Of a stretch of DNA of 30,980 nucleotides, positions 17,207 to 26,189 are shown piece by piece. Under the pieces are notes generated by a model. The model made no database searches and had not been told where the DNA came from. It worked only from the letters and a program-made list of their open reading frames with translations. Source of the DNA: JBBIQS01 sp037442205 (lineage in GTDB: Bacteria; Myxococcota; Myxococcia; Myxococcales; UBA5297); contig JBBIQS010000092.1 in assembly GCA_037442205.1 (NCBI GenBank), forward strand, positions 1-30,980, given 5' to 3'. A program made the position numbers and the translations under genes. Position 1 is the stretch's first letter, and each line of letters opens with the position of its first letter.

Positions 17207-18121
17207 CTAGGCCGCCGGCGGAGGAGGTGCGTCGCCGCCGCTCATCGGGCCCTTGCGGCTGCCGCCGCCGAACAGCTTGGCGATGCCGGCGCCCAGCGCC
17301 ACGATGCCGGCGACGATCGCCTTGCCGCCCTTGGCCAGGATCTTGAGCAGGCCGGCGAACAGCCCCAGCTTCACCGCCGCGGCGCCGGCGCCCACCGCCA
17401 CCAGGCCGGCCAGGCCGTACTCGGCCACCTTGTCGCCCGGGCGGAACTCGGCGTAGGTCTTGCCCGGCTTGTAGACCAGCTTGGCCAGGGTCTTCTCGAC
17501 GGTGGTCTTGGCCCGCGCCAGGTTCTCCGGGTCGTCGGAGACGGTGATCGACATGTACCCTTCGCGGCCGAGGATGCGGACGTTGTAGTTGATGAAGGTG
17601 TGGCCGTTGTCGTCGCGGGCCAGCAGCGACCAGACGAAGTGGTGGGTCGTGTCGTCGTAGTGCGGCGCCTCCTGCCAGCCGGTGACGTGCAGGCCGGGCA
17701 TGCCCTTGGCCTTGCGGTCGGCGTTGCCCTCCTCGGTGCCGCGGCGCATCGAATCCAGCAGCGCTCCGGAATCGATCTTGTCCTTGTCGTCGTCCTTGAC
17801 GTAGCCGACCGGCATCCAGTCGATGAACAGCGCCCACTTGTCAGGGCCGTTCTCGTCGGCCGGGATCACCATCCCCAGCTCGTTGCCGTCGGTGTGGTTG
17901 CCCATCGACTCGAGGATGCGGCGAGTGTCCTTGGCGTCGGCGAAGACCTGGGTCTCGGCGATATCCAGGGTGGCCAGGTCCTTGCCCAGGTCGACCTTCA
18001 GCGGCCCCTGGGTCCACTTGATGGGATCGGGTTCGCCCTGGGGAGCCTGGGCGCGGGCGGCCAGCGGCAGGGCGAGAGTGCAGGCAAGGGCGGCCGAGAA
18101 GAGAAGGTATCGGGGGTTCAT
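17207..18121 (-). CDS. DUF2167 family membrane-anchored protein
   Basis: The protein has 304 residues. The N-terminus is a signal peptide with likely cleavage after ARA (residue 24). The body matches DUF2167: 'ELGMVIP', 'WALFIDWMPVGYVKDDD', 'ID...LLDSM', 'GLHVTGWQEAPHYDDTTHHFVWSL', 'NYNVRILGREGYMS' and 'PGKTYAEFRPGDKVAEYGLAGL'. A long Gly/Ala-rich hydrophobic C-terminal region and a basic/proline tail anchor it in the membrane. The family function is not known. I placed the start at the ATG at 18121, preceded by AGGGG; the open frame continues upstream only as a shadow of the amylase gene. It sits 71 bases after the amylase gene and directly upstream of the zinc-ribbon membrane gene. Confidence 0.9.
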   Translation of the reverse strand: MNPRYLLFSAALACTLALPLAARAQAPQGEPDPIKWTQGPLKVDLGKDLATLDIAETQVFADAKDTRRILESMGNHTDGNELGMVIPADENGPDKWALFIDWMPVGYVKDDDKDKIDSGALLDSMRRGTEEGNADRKAKGMPGLHVTGWQEAPHYDDTTHHFVWSLLARDDNGHTFINYNVRILGREGYMSITVSDDPENLARAKTTVEKTLAKLVYKPGKTYAEFRPGDKVAEYGLAGLVAVGAGAAAVKLGLFAGLLKILAKGGKAIVAGIVALGAGIAKLFGGGSRKGPMSGGDAPPPPAA

Positions 18122-18192
18122 CGTCCCCTCGCTTTCTGAAAGGCAGGTGTCGTGGCGTTGTAGGTCAGGTGGCGTCCCCGAGTAAAGCCGGC

Positions 18193-20454
18193 TCAGGGAT
18201 TGGCCACCGACAGCAGGACGCCCCCTCGCGCCGGCAGTTGCACCGAAATCGTCGGCCGGCCAGTCGAAGGGTCGCTCGCCACCTGGACAGTTGGTCCACG
18301 AATGGAATCGGCCAGCCGAGTCCCGGCGGCCCAGCCGAGCTCGGAGGGCACCGGAATCGAGGCCTGCACCGGGATCGACAGACGGTTGAGCGCCACCAGC
18401 GCGCCCTGAGCCGGATCCGAGTCGGGGCGGGCGTAGGCGTAGAGGTCTTCGGTCACCAGCGCCCGGACCATCGGCCCCCGCCCCAGCCCGCGCAGGCGGC
18501 TGCGCGCCTTGAGCAGCGCCCCGGCGCGGTCGAGCTGCGCCTTCTCCTGCGGCGAGAGATCGCTGCCGAAGCGCATCCAGTGGCGGTTGTCGGGGTCGCC
18601 GCCGCCGAACTCGCCGTACTCGTCGCCGTAATAGAGGAGGGGCACCCCGGGCAGCGTGGCCAGGTTGAGCATCGCCAGGAAGTGCCGGTCGTAGGGCTCG
18701 GACGAGGATGGGGCCGCCGGCAGATCGGCGAAGCGGCGGGCGGACATCTGGTCGTAGCTCAGCGACGGCTCGGCGGACAGGCTCAAGAACCGCGGGGCGT
18801 CGTGACTGCCGAGGAAGTTGATCATGGTCGAGCCGGCGAACTGCTTCTGGCTGACGTCGGTCCAGTAGTCGGCGTGGAGGAAGCCGCGCGCGCCCCAGGC
18901 AAAGACCCGGTAGGGGACCGCGTGGTAGAGGACGAAGTCGAGCTGGCCGTCGAGCCCGAGCGGGCCCAGGTAGCGCTTGATGGTGTCGTACTGCAGCTGG
19001 TTGTCGGCCACCTTGTCGCCGGCCCAGCCCATGGCGGTCTCGCCCATCAGGAAATAGCGGGTCCCGGCCTGCTCGAAGGTCTCGCGCACCCGGGTCGCCA
19101 GGTTGAAGGTGGCCAGGTCCTCGACGTGCTTGACCGCGTCCAGGCGCAGCCCGTCGAGATCGTAGGTCTCTAGCCACCAGAGCACGTCGGAGATCAGCTG
19201 CTCGCTGGCGGCCTCGTTGGTCCAGTCGACGTCGGGCAGGTACTCGGTGAACAGGCAGCTCAGGCGCTTCTCGGTCCAGTCGCAGCCGGGAGAGCCGCAG
19301 ACGCAGCCGGTGCGGAACCAGAGGCGCTTCTGCGGGTCCTGGAAGTACTCGTGGTCGCGGTGGACGTGGTTCAGGACCGCGTCCATCAGCACCCGGATGC
19401 CGTGGCGGTGGGCCTCGGCGATCAGCGACCGCAGAGCCGCTTCGCCGCCCAGCCGCGCCGAGACCTCGCGGGCGCGCACCGGCCAGTAGCCGTGGTAGCC
19501 GGTGCCGGGGTTGGCGCCGTCGCGATCGAGCCAGGTGCCCTCGGGCTGCGTCTGCCACGGCGTCAGCCAGATCGAGCGCACGCCGAGGGAGTCGAAGTAG
19601 CCCTCGCGCAGCGCCTGCTCGACGCCTTGGAGGTCGCCGCCGAAGTAGTTGAGCGAGTCGACCGCGCCGCTCACCGGAGTGTCGTTGGCGGGCTCGCCGT
19701 CGCGGAAGCGATCGGTGACCGCCATGTAGAGCGGTCCGTCCTCGAAGCGGAAGTCCCTCTCCTCGATCCAGAATGGCAAGAGGAGGCGTTCACTGACGAA
19801 ATCGCCGCAGCGGGCGGTGGCGACCACGGTGTGCTTGCCATCGGGCAGGCCGGAGAGGGCGATCTCTGCCCGCGCTCCGTCGAAGTGCAGCTCGTCGGCG
19901 GTCAGCGTCCGCGTCGAGGAGGTCTCGGCATTGGCCCCCGGAGTCGAGCGCAGGCTGCCGTCGATCGAGCATCCGGACGCGCCGGCGCCAGGGGTCAGCG
20001 AGATCGACGCCTGGAAGTTGCCGCTGCCCGCAGCGGGCCGGGCTTTCGATACCGAACCGGGGAAGACCGCGAGCGAAGGCAACCGGCAATCAGGCACCCG
20101 GAGGGCCGAGCGCTCGATCCCCTGGGAGTACTTGCGATAGCCGTTGCTCGGGTCGAGCCCGCGGGCGCCGTCGAGGACCACTTCGTAGGCGTAGGTCCCC
20201 GGGGCCAACTGCAGCTGGGCGGTGAAGGCGCCGCTGCCGTCGGCGGCGAGCGGCTGATCGACGAAGGAGTTCCACTCGCCGGCGACCGCCGCCCTATAGA
20301 TCGATGCCGGCGGTTTGATCCTCAGGACCGCCGGGCAGATCAGAGGGCCGGCATCGGGCGCGCCGGCGTCGGCCTGCTGCGTGGGCGGCTTCGGGCAGGC
20401 AGCCAGGGCGAAGGCGGAGAGGGCGATTGCGGCGCAGAACGGTCGGCCGGACAT
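18193..20454 (-). CDS. GH13 alpha-amylase-family lipoprotein
   Basis: The protein has 753 residues. A lipoprotein signal (MSGRPF..., lipobox LAAC) is followed by a DAG-AP-DAG linker. A CBM48-like starch/glycogen-binding domain comes next ('GEWNSFVDQPLAADGSGAF...LAPGTYAYEVVLDG'), then a second beta-rich domain, then a GH13 barrel. Catalytic signatures are region I DAVLNH (D358, N362, H363), region II GLRLD with nucleophile D439, region III GET with acid/base E472, and region IV HD (H551, D552), so it should be active on alpha-glucans. A loop after region I carries four cysteines (C384, C386, C391, C400), perhaps a metal or disulfide clamp. An AGGAG site seven bases upstream fixes the ATG. It is divergent from the coiled-coil gene. 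Confidence 0.95.
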   Translation of the reverse strand: MSGRPFCAAIALSAFALAACPKPPTQQADAGAPDAGPLICPAVLRIKPPASIYRAAVAGEWNSFVDQPLAADGSGAFTAQLQLAPGTYAYEVVLDGARGLDPSNGYRKYSQGIERSALRVPDCRLPSLAVFPGSVSKARPAAGSGNFQASISLTPGAGASGCSIDGSLRSTPGANAETSSTRTLTADELHFDGARAEIALSGLPDGKHTVVATARCGDFVSERLLLPFWIEERDFRFEDGPLYMAVTDRFRDGEPANDTPVSGAVDSLNYFGGDLQGVEQALREGYFDSLGVRSIWLTPWQTQPEGTWLDRDGANPGTGYHGYWPVRAREVSARLGGEAALRSLIAEAHRHGIRVLMDAVLNHVHRDHEYFQDPQKRLWFRTGCVCGSPGCDWTEKRLSCLFTEYLPDVDWTNEAASEQLISDVLWWLETYDLDGLRLDAVKHVEDLATFNLATRVRETFEQAGTRYFLMGETAMGWAGDKVADNQLQYDTIKRYLGPLGLDGQLDFVLYHAVPYRVFAWGARGFLHADYWTDVSQKQFAGSTMINFLGSHDAPRFLSLSAEPSLSYDQMSARRFADLPAAPSSSEPYDRHFLAMLNLATLPGVPLLYYGDEYGEFGGGDPDNRHWMRFGSDLSPQEKAQLDRAGALLKARSRLRGLGRGPMVRALVTEDLYAYARPDSDPAQGALVALNRLSIPVQASIPVPSELGWAAGTRLADSIRGPTVQVASDPSTGRPTISVQLPARGGVLLSVANP

Positions 20455-20561
20455 GGTGGCGCTCCTGCGAAGCCCGTCGGGCAGGGCGGCCAGCCTAGTT
20501 CTCGCTCGCCTCCGGTCGCAAGGCGCCGCGGCCACGGCGTCCGCAGGGGTCGGTCGCCAAA

Positions 20562-20589
20562 TGGACGAGCCCCCGGGGTGGGCTAGAAT
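20562..20589 (+). promoter_or_regulatory. Promoter candidate giving an almost leaderless transcript
   Basis: TGGACG (20562-20567) and TAGAAT (20584-20589) are spaced by 16 bases; TAGAAT matches five of six. The ATG at 20598 lies only eight bases past the -10, so the RNA would begin at or next to the start codon. No convincing Shine-Dalgarno is present, which fits this reading. Confidence 0.4.
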
Positions 20590-20597
20590 CCTGTCGA

Positions 20598-23500
20598 ATG
20601 CCTGGCCCCGTCCTCCTCGTCCACGACGACATCGCGGTGATCGCCCCCGTCAAGCGGGTGCTTCAGCGGCAGGGTTTCGACACCCTGCTGGTGACCAATG
20701 CCGCCGACGCGGTGATCACCTTCGGCGACCTGCTGCCCGAGGTGGTGGTGCTGGCCCCGGAGGTCGACGGCGGCCGCGGCGACTCGATCTGCCAGGAGAT
20801 CCGCGCCCATCCCAAGGGGAGCCAGGTGCGCTTCATCGCCCTGGGCTCGCCGGTGGCCTCGGCTCCCGAGGCCGCGGTCATCGAGATGCCGCTCGACGGC
20901 AAGGTACTGCTGGAGGCGGTCGAGCGCGCGATGGAGGGCGGAGAGCCGGCGGAGGTCTTCGCCCTTTCCGAGCCCGTGCAGCCCGCCGCGGCCCAGGAAA
21001 AGCCGGCCAAGGAAGCTCCCGCGCCCGAGTCGATGGAAGGCCCGGCGGCGGAGCTGGCCGCGACCCTCTTCGGCGACTTCCCGGCCGCCGACACCAACGG
21101 CGAAGCGGCCATCGACGTCTCCACCTCGATCGCCGAACCGCCCGCCGCGGTCGAGCCGCCACCTGCAGAGCAAGCGGCCGAGCCTCCGGCTCCGGATCTG
21201 GCAGACTCCTTGGACGCCAACGGTGCTCCCGAGCCCGAACCAGAGCCGAGCGAGCCGGCCCCTGCTGCTCAAGAGGCCGCTGCTCCGGCCGAAGCGAGCC
21301 CGGAACCTGTTCCGCCGCCGGCCGAGACTCCAGCGGCCGAGCCTTCTGCGGCATCGACCCATCCCGACGAGTGGTTCGCCACCGAGGCTGCCGAGGCGGG
21401 CAAGCACATCCTCTCCGGCAGCAAGCCCGCCGCGCCCAGCTCGCCCGACCAGAGCGAAGAGCCGGTCGAGGACAAGCTCGAGGATGCCCGCGAGGACGCC
21501 GCCCAGGCGGCGAAGCTGCGCGAGGAGATGGTTCGCCGCCTGGACGAGACCTACAAGAAGGCCGCCGAGGAGCGGCGCCGAGCCGACGAAACCCGGCGGG
21601 CGGTCGAGGCGGAGAAGGCCAAGCTCGACCAGCTCAAGGCCGAGCGCGACGAGGCGAGCAAGGCGCTGGCCGAGCTGAACCGGGCGCGCCAGTCGGAGAA
21701 GGCGGAGCTCGACGAGCTGAAGGCCGCGTTGGAAAAGGAGCAGGCCAGGGTCGAGAGCGCCCAGCGAACGGCCGAGGAGGAGCGCGCCCGCATCCAGGCC
21801 CTGCGCGAGCAGGCAAGCGGGCAGGCCGGCGAGCACGAGAGGCTGGGCGCCGAGGCCCGGACGCAGGCCGACGCCCTCGGCGAGCAGATCCGCCAGGCCG
21901 AGGAGCTGCGCCGCGGCGCCGACGAGGAAGAGCAGCGGCTGCAGGAGACCCGCAAGAAGATCGAGTCCGAGGTGGCCGAGGTCGCCCATCGCCGGGAGGA
22001 GGCCAAGAAGAAGGCCGACGCCATCCAGCACCGGCTCGAGGACGAGGCCCTCAAGACCGAGGAGCTCAGCCGCGGCACCGAGGAAAACCGCAAGCGCGCC
22101 GACGACCTGGGCCACCGGCGCGAGCAGCTGACCCGCCAGGCCGAGCAGGTCCAAGGACAGCTGGAGCAGGTCCAGGGCGAGGTCGCCGGGCTCGAAGAGG
22201 AGCTGGCGCAGGCCAAACAGGCCGACGCTGATCTCTCGGCCAAGGCGGCGGAGCTGCGCGAAGCCCTGGCCCAGGAAAAGGAGAAGAGCGCCAAGCTCAA
22301 GCACGCCGGGGAGGCGGCGCACGCCCAGCTGGAGAAGCTGCGCCACGAGCTCCAGATCGCCAGCGAGGCGCTCGCCGAGCAGGAGAAGAGCTTCGAGAGC
22401 GAGCGCGAAGAGAAGAAGCAGGCGTTGGCTACGTTCAAGGAGCAGCTGCACGCCAAGGTCGAGGCGGCGAAGAAGGAGTGGCTGGCCGAGAAGCACGAGC
22501 TGGAGGAGGCCCACCGCCAGGAGCTGGCCGCCAAGCGCGAGGAGCAGCGCGCCCGGCTGGACGCCAAGCTAAAAGAGCAGGCCGCGGAGCAGGAGCGGAA
22601 GCTCGACGAGGAGCGTGAGCAGGTCGAGGCCAAGACCGAGGAGCTCGCCGCCCTCAACCAGCAGGCGCGCGAACGGCTGGACCAGGCCAAGGCGAACCTG
22701 GCCAAGGAGTCGAGCAGCGCCGACGAGCTGTCGAAGCAGGTCGCGGAGCTCAAGGAGAAGGCCGAGTCCGCGCTGGCTCGCGAGCAGGCCGAGAAGGTCA
22801 AACTGGCCGAGCTGCAGGCCGCGGTCGGGGCCACCGAGGAGCGGGCGCTCAAGGAGATCGAGGCCTGCCGCGACCAGGCCAAGAAGGTGGTCGAGCGGCG
22901 CGAGGAACTCGGTCGGCAGATCGAGCAGGCCCGCGCCGGAGTCGACGAGGCCGCCCGGCGCTCCGAGGAGCTGGAGAAGGTCGCCCTCGAGGCCAAGCGC
23001 CGCCGCGACGAGGCCCGCCAGCGGGTCGAGGAGCTTCGCCAGGCCGCGCAGAAGGAGGCCGAGCTCTCCGAGGATGCAGTGCCCTCGCTGGAGCGCGAGG
23101 CCGATGGGCTGCAGCAGAGCCTCGACGCCGCCCGCGCCCGCCGACTGGCCGCCGAGAAGCGCTTCGAAGCCGAGCGCGCGGCCCACCAGGAAGAGGAGCG
23201 GCGGGCGCGCGATTACGTCGAGGCCGCCGAGCGCGAGGCCAAGGAGCGCAGCGAGGCCGCGCAGAGAATCCTGGCCGCCCGCGAAGACGCCCTGCGCAAG
23301 AGCCAGGCCGCCCGGCGCGAGGAACAGCAGGCCATCCGCCTGGTCGAGCAGAGCGCTCGCCACGAGCAGGAGATCTCGCGCGTCCCCGAGAGCGCCTCAG
23401 GCCCTCAACCGATCGACGTCGAGCCGCCCAAGGTCCGCCCCTTCGCCGCCGGCCGCTGGAAGGGCGGGATCCGCGTCACCTCGGCGCCGCCGCCTCGCCC

Positions 23501-24629
23501 GGTCTCCGCCGAGCCGTCCCTGGAGGCGGAGATCCCGCAGGTCCAGCCGGCCGCTCTCGAGCCTTCGGAGGGCTTCAAGTCCACCCCTCCTGCCGCCGGG
23601 ACCCAGGCGCCCTTCGCCGCGCGCGGGACCTTGGCCCTGCTCGACGGCCCCACGCTGGTCTGCCGCGCCTTCGACGCGCGCCTGACCGGCCGGCTGGATG
23701 TCGCCGGCCCGGACGCCCAGCGCACCCTATGGTTCGAGGAGGGTCGCCTGGTCGCCGCCAGCTCGACGCAGCTGATGGAGCGGCTGGAGGAGATCGCGCT
23801 GCGGATGGGCCTCATCGGCGCCGCCCAGCACCACGCGCTGCGCACCTCCGACGAGAAGCTGGCCCGCCGGCTGGCGCTGCAGATGGTCGAGCTGGGCTAC
23901 ATCCGCCCCAGCGAGATGTACCCGCTGGTCCGCAAGCGAGTCCAGGAGATCGCCTGGTCGGTCTTCTTGGACGATCAGTCGCCCTACCTCTACACGCCCG
24001 AGAGCCCTCCAGCCGAGGAGCGGGTGGTGCTGCCGATGCACCCCTGGGCGGTGGTCACCGATGGCGTCAAACGCAAGCTGAGCGCCGAGCGGCTGTGGGC
24101 CAAGCTGGGCGGCCCGGCGACGCTGCTGCGCCCCAAGGGGCAGATCGAGCTCGACTACTTCGGCCTGCCGGCGCGCGAGAAGCGGCTGGCGGCGATGGTC
24201 GACGGGCTGCGCACGCTCGAGGAGATCCTCTTCGAGGGCGGGCTGGAGGAGCAGGCGGCGCTCAAGGTGCTCTACTCGCTGGTGGTCGCCGGCGCGGTGG
24301 AGATCGCGGTGCTTGGCCAGGCCGCCCGCGCCCGCTCCCCTCAGGAGGCTGCCCGGCTGGACCTGAGCCGGGTCTCCGAGAAGTACAACCAGATCCTGGG
24401 GGGCGACTACTTCCAGATCCTGGGGCTGCGCCGCGACGCCACCTCCTACGAGGTCCACGAGGCCTACGAGCGGCTGGTCCGCGAGTTCGACCCCGACCGC
24501 TTCCTCGGCATCGAGGATGGCGGCCTGATCGGCAAGCTCAAGGAGATCGGCCGCTCCCTCGCCGAGGCCGCCGACGTGCTGGTGGACGACGCGGTGCGGG
24601 CCGAATACGCCCGCAGCCTCGCCGACTAG
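20598..24629 (+). CDS. Pseudo-receiver / long coiled-coil / DUF4388-like / J-like scaffold protein
   Basis: The protein has 1343 residues. Residues 1-115 fold like a response-regulator receiver: the acidic pair D10-D11 is kept, but the phospho-Asp position is A53, the switch Thr/Ser is about G83 and the Lys is M97, so it should not be phosphorylated. Residues 116-285 are a Pro/Ala/Glu linker. Residues 290-930 are an almost unbroken Glu/Lys/Ala/Arg heptad coiled coil. From about 1009, 'RGTLALLDG...LTGRLDVAG...LWFEEGRLVAAS' matches the DUF4388 (PATAN) pattern. Residues 1262-1343 resemble a J domain, but HPD is D1298-P1299-D1300. The receiver plus coiled coil recalls M. xanthus FrzS and AglZ. 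I infer a polar or cytoskeletal scaffold; this is not proven. Confidence 0.85.
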   Translation: MPGPVLLVHDDIAVIAPVKRVLQRQGFDTLLVTNAADAVITFGDLLPEVVVLAPEVDGGRGDSICQEIRAHPKGSQVRFIALGSPVASAPEAAVIEMPLDGKVLLEAVERAMEGGEPAEVFALSEPVQPAAAQEKPAKEAPAPESMEGPAAELAATLFGDFPAADTNGEAAIDVSTSIAEPPAAVEPPPAEQAAEPPAPDLADSLDANGAPEPEPEPSEPAPAAQEAAAPAEASPEPVPPPAETPAAEPSAASTHPDEWFATEAAEAGKHILSGSKPAAPSSPDQSEEPVEDKLEDAREDAAQAAKLREEMVRRLDETYKKAAEERRRADETRRAVEAEKAKLDQLKAERDEASKALAELNRARQSEKAELDELKAALEKEQARVESAQRTAEEERARIQALREQASGQAGEHERLGAEARTQADALGEQIRQAEELRRGADEEEQRLQETRKKIESEVAEVAHRREEAKKKADAIQHRLEDEALKTEELSRGTEENRKRADDLGHRREQLTRQAEQVQGQLEQVQGEVAGLEEELAQAKQADADLSAKAAELREALAQEKEKSAKLKHAGEAAHAQLEKLRHELQIASEALAEQEKSFESEREEKKQALATFKEQLHAKVEAAKKEWLAEKHELEEAHRQELAAKREEQRARLDAKLKEQAAEQERKLDEEREQVEAKTEELAALNQQARERLDQAKANLAKESSSADELSKQVAELKEKAESALAREQAEKVKLAELQAAVGATEERALKEIEACRDQAKKVVERREELGRQIEQARAGVDEAARRSEELEKVALEAKRRRDEARQRVEELRQAAQKEAELSEDAVPSLEREADGLQQSLDAARARRLAAEKRFEAERAAHQEEERRARDYVEAAEREAKERSEAAQRILAAREDALRKSQAARREEQQAIRLVEQSARHEQEISRVPESASGPQPIDVEPPKVRPFAAGRWKGGIRVTSAPPPRPVSAEPSLEAEIPQVQPAALEPSEGFKSTPPAAGTQAPFAARGTLALLDGPTLVCRAFDARLTGRLDVAGPDAQRTLWFEEGRLVAASSTQLMERLEEIALRMGLIGAAQHHALRTSDEKLARRLALQMVELGYIRPSEMYPLVRKRVQEIAWSVFLDDQSPYLYTPESPPAEERVVLPMHPWAVVTDGVKRKLSAERLWAKLGGPATLLRPKGQIELDYFGLPAREKRLAAMVDGLRTLEEILFEGGLEEQAALKVLYSLVVAGAVEIAVLGQAARARSPQEAARLDLSRVSEKYNQILGGDYFQILGLRRDATSYEVHEAYERLVREFDPDRFLGIEDGGLIGKLKEIGRSLAEAADVLVDDAVRAEYARSLAD

Positions 24630-24662
24630 CGCGGTGCGCCCAGAGAGGTCCCGAACGTCGGG

Positions 24663-24691
24663 TGGAAGCCCGGCGGGCCGGCCAATATAAT
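24663..24691 (+). promoter_or_regulatory. Promoter for def
   Basis: A perfect TATAAT (24686-24691) lies 17 bases after TGGAAG (24663-24668), a weak -35. This AT-rich box is conspicuous in such GC-rich DNA. Transcription would start about 33 bases before the ATG at 24731, and a TGAGGG ribosome site lies at 24718-24723. Confidence 0.55.
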
Positions 24692-24730
24692 CTTTCCTCT
24701 GCTGTTTCCTGGGTAACTGAGGGTTGTCTG

Positions 24731-25282
24731 ATGGTGCGCGAAATCCTGATTTGGCCGGATCCCCGGCTGCGTGAGAAGGCCCAGCCGGTCGCCAAGGTCG
24801 ACGACGAGGTCCGCAAGCTCATCGACGACATGTTCGAGACCATGTACGCGGCCAAGGGCGTCGGCCTGGCCGCCAACCAGGTTGGCGTCTCGCTCAGGGT
24901 CATCACCATCGACACCTCGCCGCGCCAGGAGGGGGCCAAGCCCTTGGCCCTCGTCAACCCGGTCCTGATCTCGACCGAGGGCCAGACCGTCTACGAGGAA
25001 GGCTGCCTGTCGATCCCCGGCGAGTCCGAGGAGGTGGAGCGGGCGGCCAAGGTCAGGGTCCGGGCGCTCGACCGCGACGGCAAGGAGTTCGAGGTCGAGG
25101 GCGATCAGCTGCTGGCCATCGCCCTGCAGCACGAGATGGACCACCTCGAGGGCGTGGTCTTCGTCGACCACATCTCCACCCTCAAGCGCGAGCTGATCAA
25201 GCGGCGCATGAAGCGGCTGAAGGCCGAGCGCGCCGAGGAGAAGGCCTCGCACAAGGGCGAGGACGAGCTGCCGGCGCTGTAG
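24731..25282 (+). CDS. def: Peptide deformylase
   Basis: The enzyme removes the formyl group from the initiator methionine of new proteins in the cytoplasm, using a bound metal. All three family motifs are present in the 183 residues: GVGLAANQVG, EGCLS with C92, and HEMDH with H134, E135 and H138, the metal ligands and catalytic Glu. The start 'MVREILIWPDPRLR' is typical. The C-terminus has a short basic, charged tail (KRRMKRLKAERAEEK) beyond the core, common in many def proteins. The ATG at 24731 follows TGAGGG with seven bases between. No fmt gene follows as in many genomes; the next gene converges after 18 bases. Confidence 0.97.
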   Translation: MVREILIWPDPRLREKAQPVAKVDDEVRKLIDDMFETMYAAKGVGLAANQVGVSLRVITIDTSPRQEGAKPLALVNPVLISTEGQTVYEEGCLSIPGESEEVERAAKVRVRALDRDGKEFEVEGDQLLAIALQHEMDHLEGVVFVDHISTLKRELIKRRMKRLKAERAEEKASHKGEDELPAL

Positions 25283-25300
25283 CCGGCGGCCGCGCGAGCG

Positions 25301-26023
25301 TCAGAGGCTGGCGCCTCCCGCCGGCGCGTAGTGCATGGCGTTGAGCTCGCGAAGCACCAGTCGGCGCGCCAGCGGATCGAATTGGTAGGTGGTGACCGAG
25401 CAGTTGGGTGCCGTCTCGCGGTGGAATCGCTCGCTCGCCTCTTCATAGGTCCAGCGCTCGAGCAGGAAGCGGAAGGCGCGCAGGGTCGCGGCGTGGGAGA
25501 CGACCAGGATCCGCTTGCCGGGCCGGTCGCGAAAGAGCGTGTTCAGGAAGAGGTACACCCGCTCGCATACCTGGGCGAGGCTCTCGCCGCCAGGGGGACA
25601 GGCGAAGAAGCTGCCAGCGGTCCGCCAATACTCCTGCAGCCAGGGGAAGGCCTTTCGCGCCTCCTCGGTGGTCATGTCGTAGGCGTAGCCCTGGTCGCGC
25701 TCGCGGATGAAGAGGTGGTGGCGGACCTGGATCGCCGCCCGTTCCGCGTCCGGCCAGGCCTCGAGCAGGTGCTCGGCGGTCTCGCGGGTGCGCCGGAAGC
25801 CGGAGTGGTAGACCCAGTCGAAGCTCTGGAACATCCGGCGCAGCGCCACCCCGGTTTCGCGGGCCTGGCGCCGCCCCTCGTCGGTCAAGCTGATGTCCGG
25901 GTCGGCGACTCCTTTGACCAGCCGGCGGGCCTCGTCGTCGGTGAAGAAGACGCTGTCCTTCTTGGCCACGTTCCGCTCGGACTCGGCGTGGCGGACCAGC
26001 ACCAGCAGCGAGGGGCGATCCAT
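25301..26023 (-). CDS. Histidine phosphatase superfamily protein
   Basis: The protein has 240 residues. 'LVLVRHAES' near the N-terminus carries the phosphohistidine R11-H12, with Ala in place of the usual Gly of the RHG motif. The second catalytic His is H177 in 'VVSHAAT', and 'SGFRRTRETAEHLLE' and 'PPGGES' complete the family pattern. This is the cofactor-independent-looking phosphoglycerate-mutase-like branch, whose members act on many phosphorylated small molecules or proteins. The substrate is not evident. The insertion 'KKDSVFFTDDEARRLVKGVADPD' between RHA and the 'LTDEG' element makes it longer at this point than the simplest members. AGGAG six bases upstream supports the ATG. It ends 18 bases from the stop of def. 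Confidence 0.9.
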   Translation of the reverse strand: MDRPSLLVLVRHAESERNVAKKDSVFFTDDEARRLVKGVADPDISLTDEGRRQARETGVALRRMFQSFDWVYHSGFRRTRETAEHLLEAWPDAERAAIQVRHHLFIRERDQGYAYDMTTEEARKAFPWLQEYWRTAGSFFACPPGGESLAQVCERVYLFLNTLFRDRPGKRILVVSHAATLRAFRFLLERWTYEEASERFHRETAPNCSVTTYQFDPLARRLVLRELNAMHYAPAGGASL

Positions 26024-26189
26024 CGTTCTCCTGCCCGCCGTCGTACAGCGCCAGGGCTCACGACTGCCGGGCCGAATCTATTGCTGGGCGACTCGCCGGG
26101 CGCGCGCAGCCCTCCGGGAGAAGGGAGCGATGGGATGGACGCGACGGCCGCCAGAAGGGCGTGAGGGCTGTACTTCGGGGTGGCGATGC

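Noticed and set aside
18122..19558. N-terminal extension of the DUF2167 frame
   Set aside because: It lies antisense-free but out of frame within the amylase gene; the signal peptide and ribosome site at 18121 define the real start.
20455..20535. Longer start for the amylase lipoprotein
   Set aside because: It would put 27 Arg-rich residues before a complete lipoprotein signal, and AGGAG is correctly spaced for the start at 20454.
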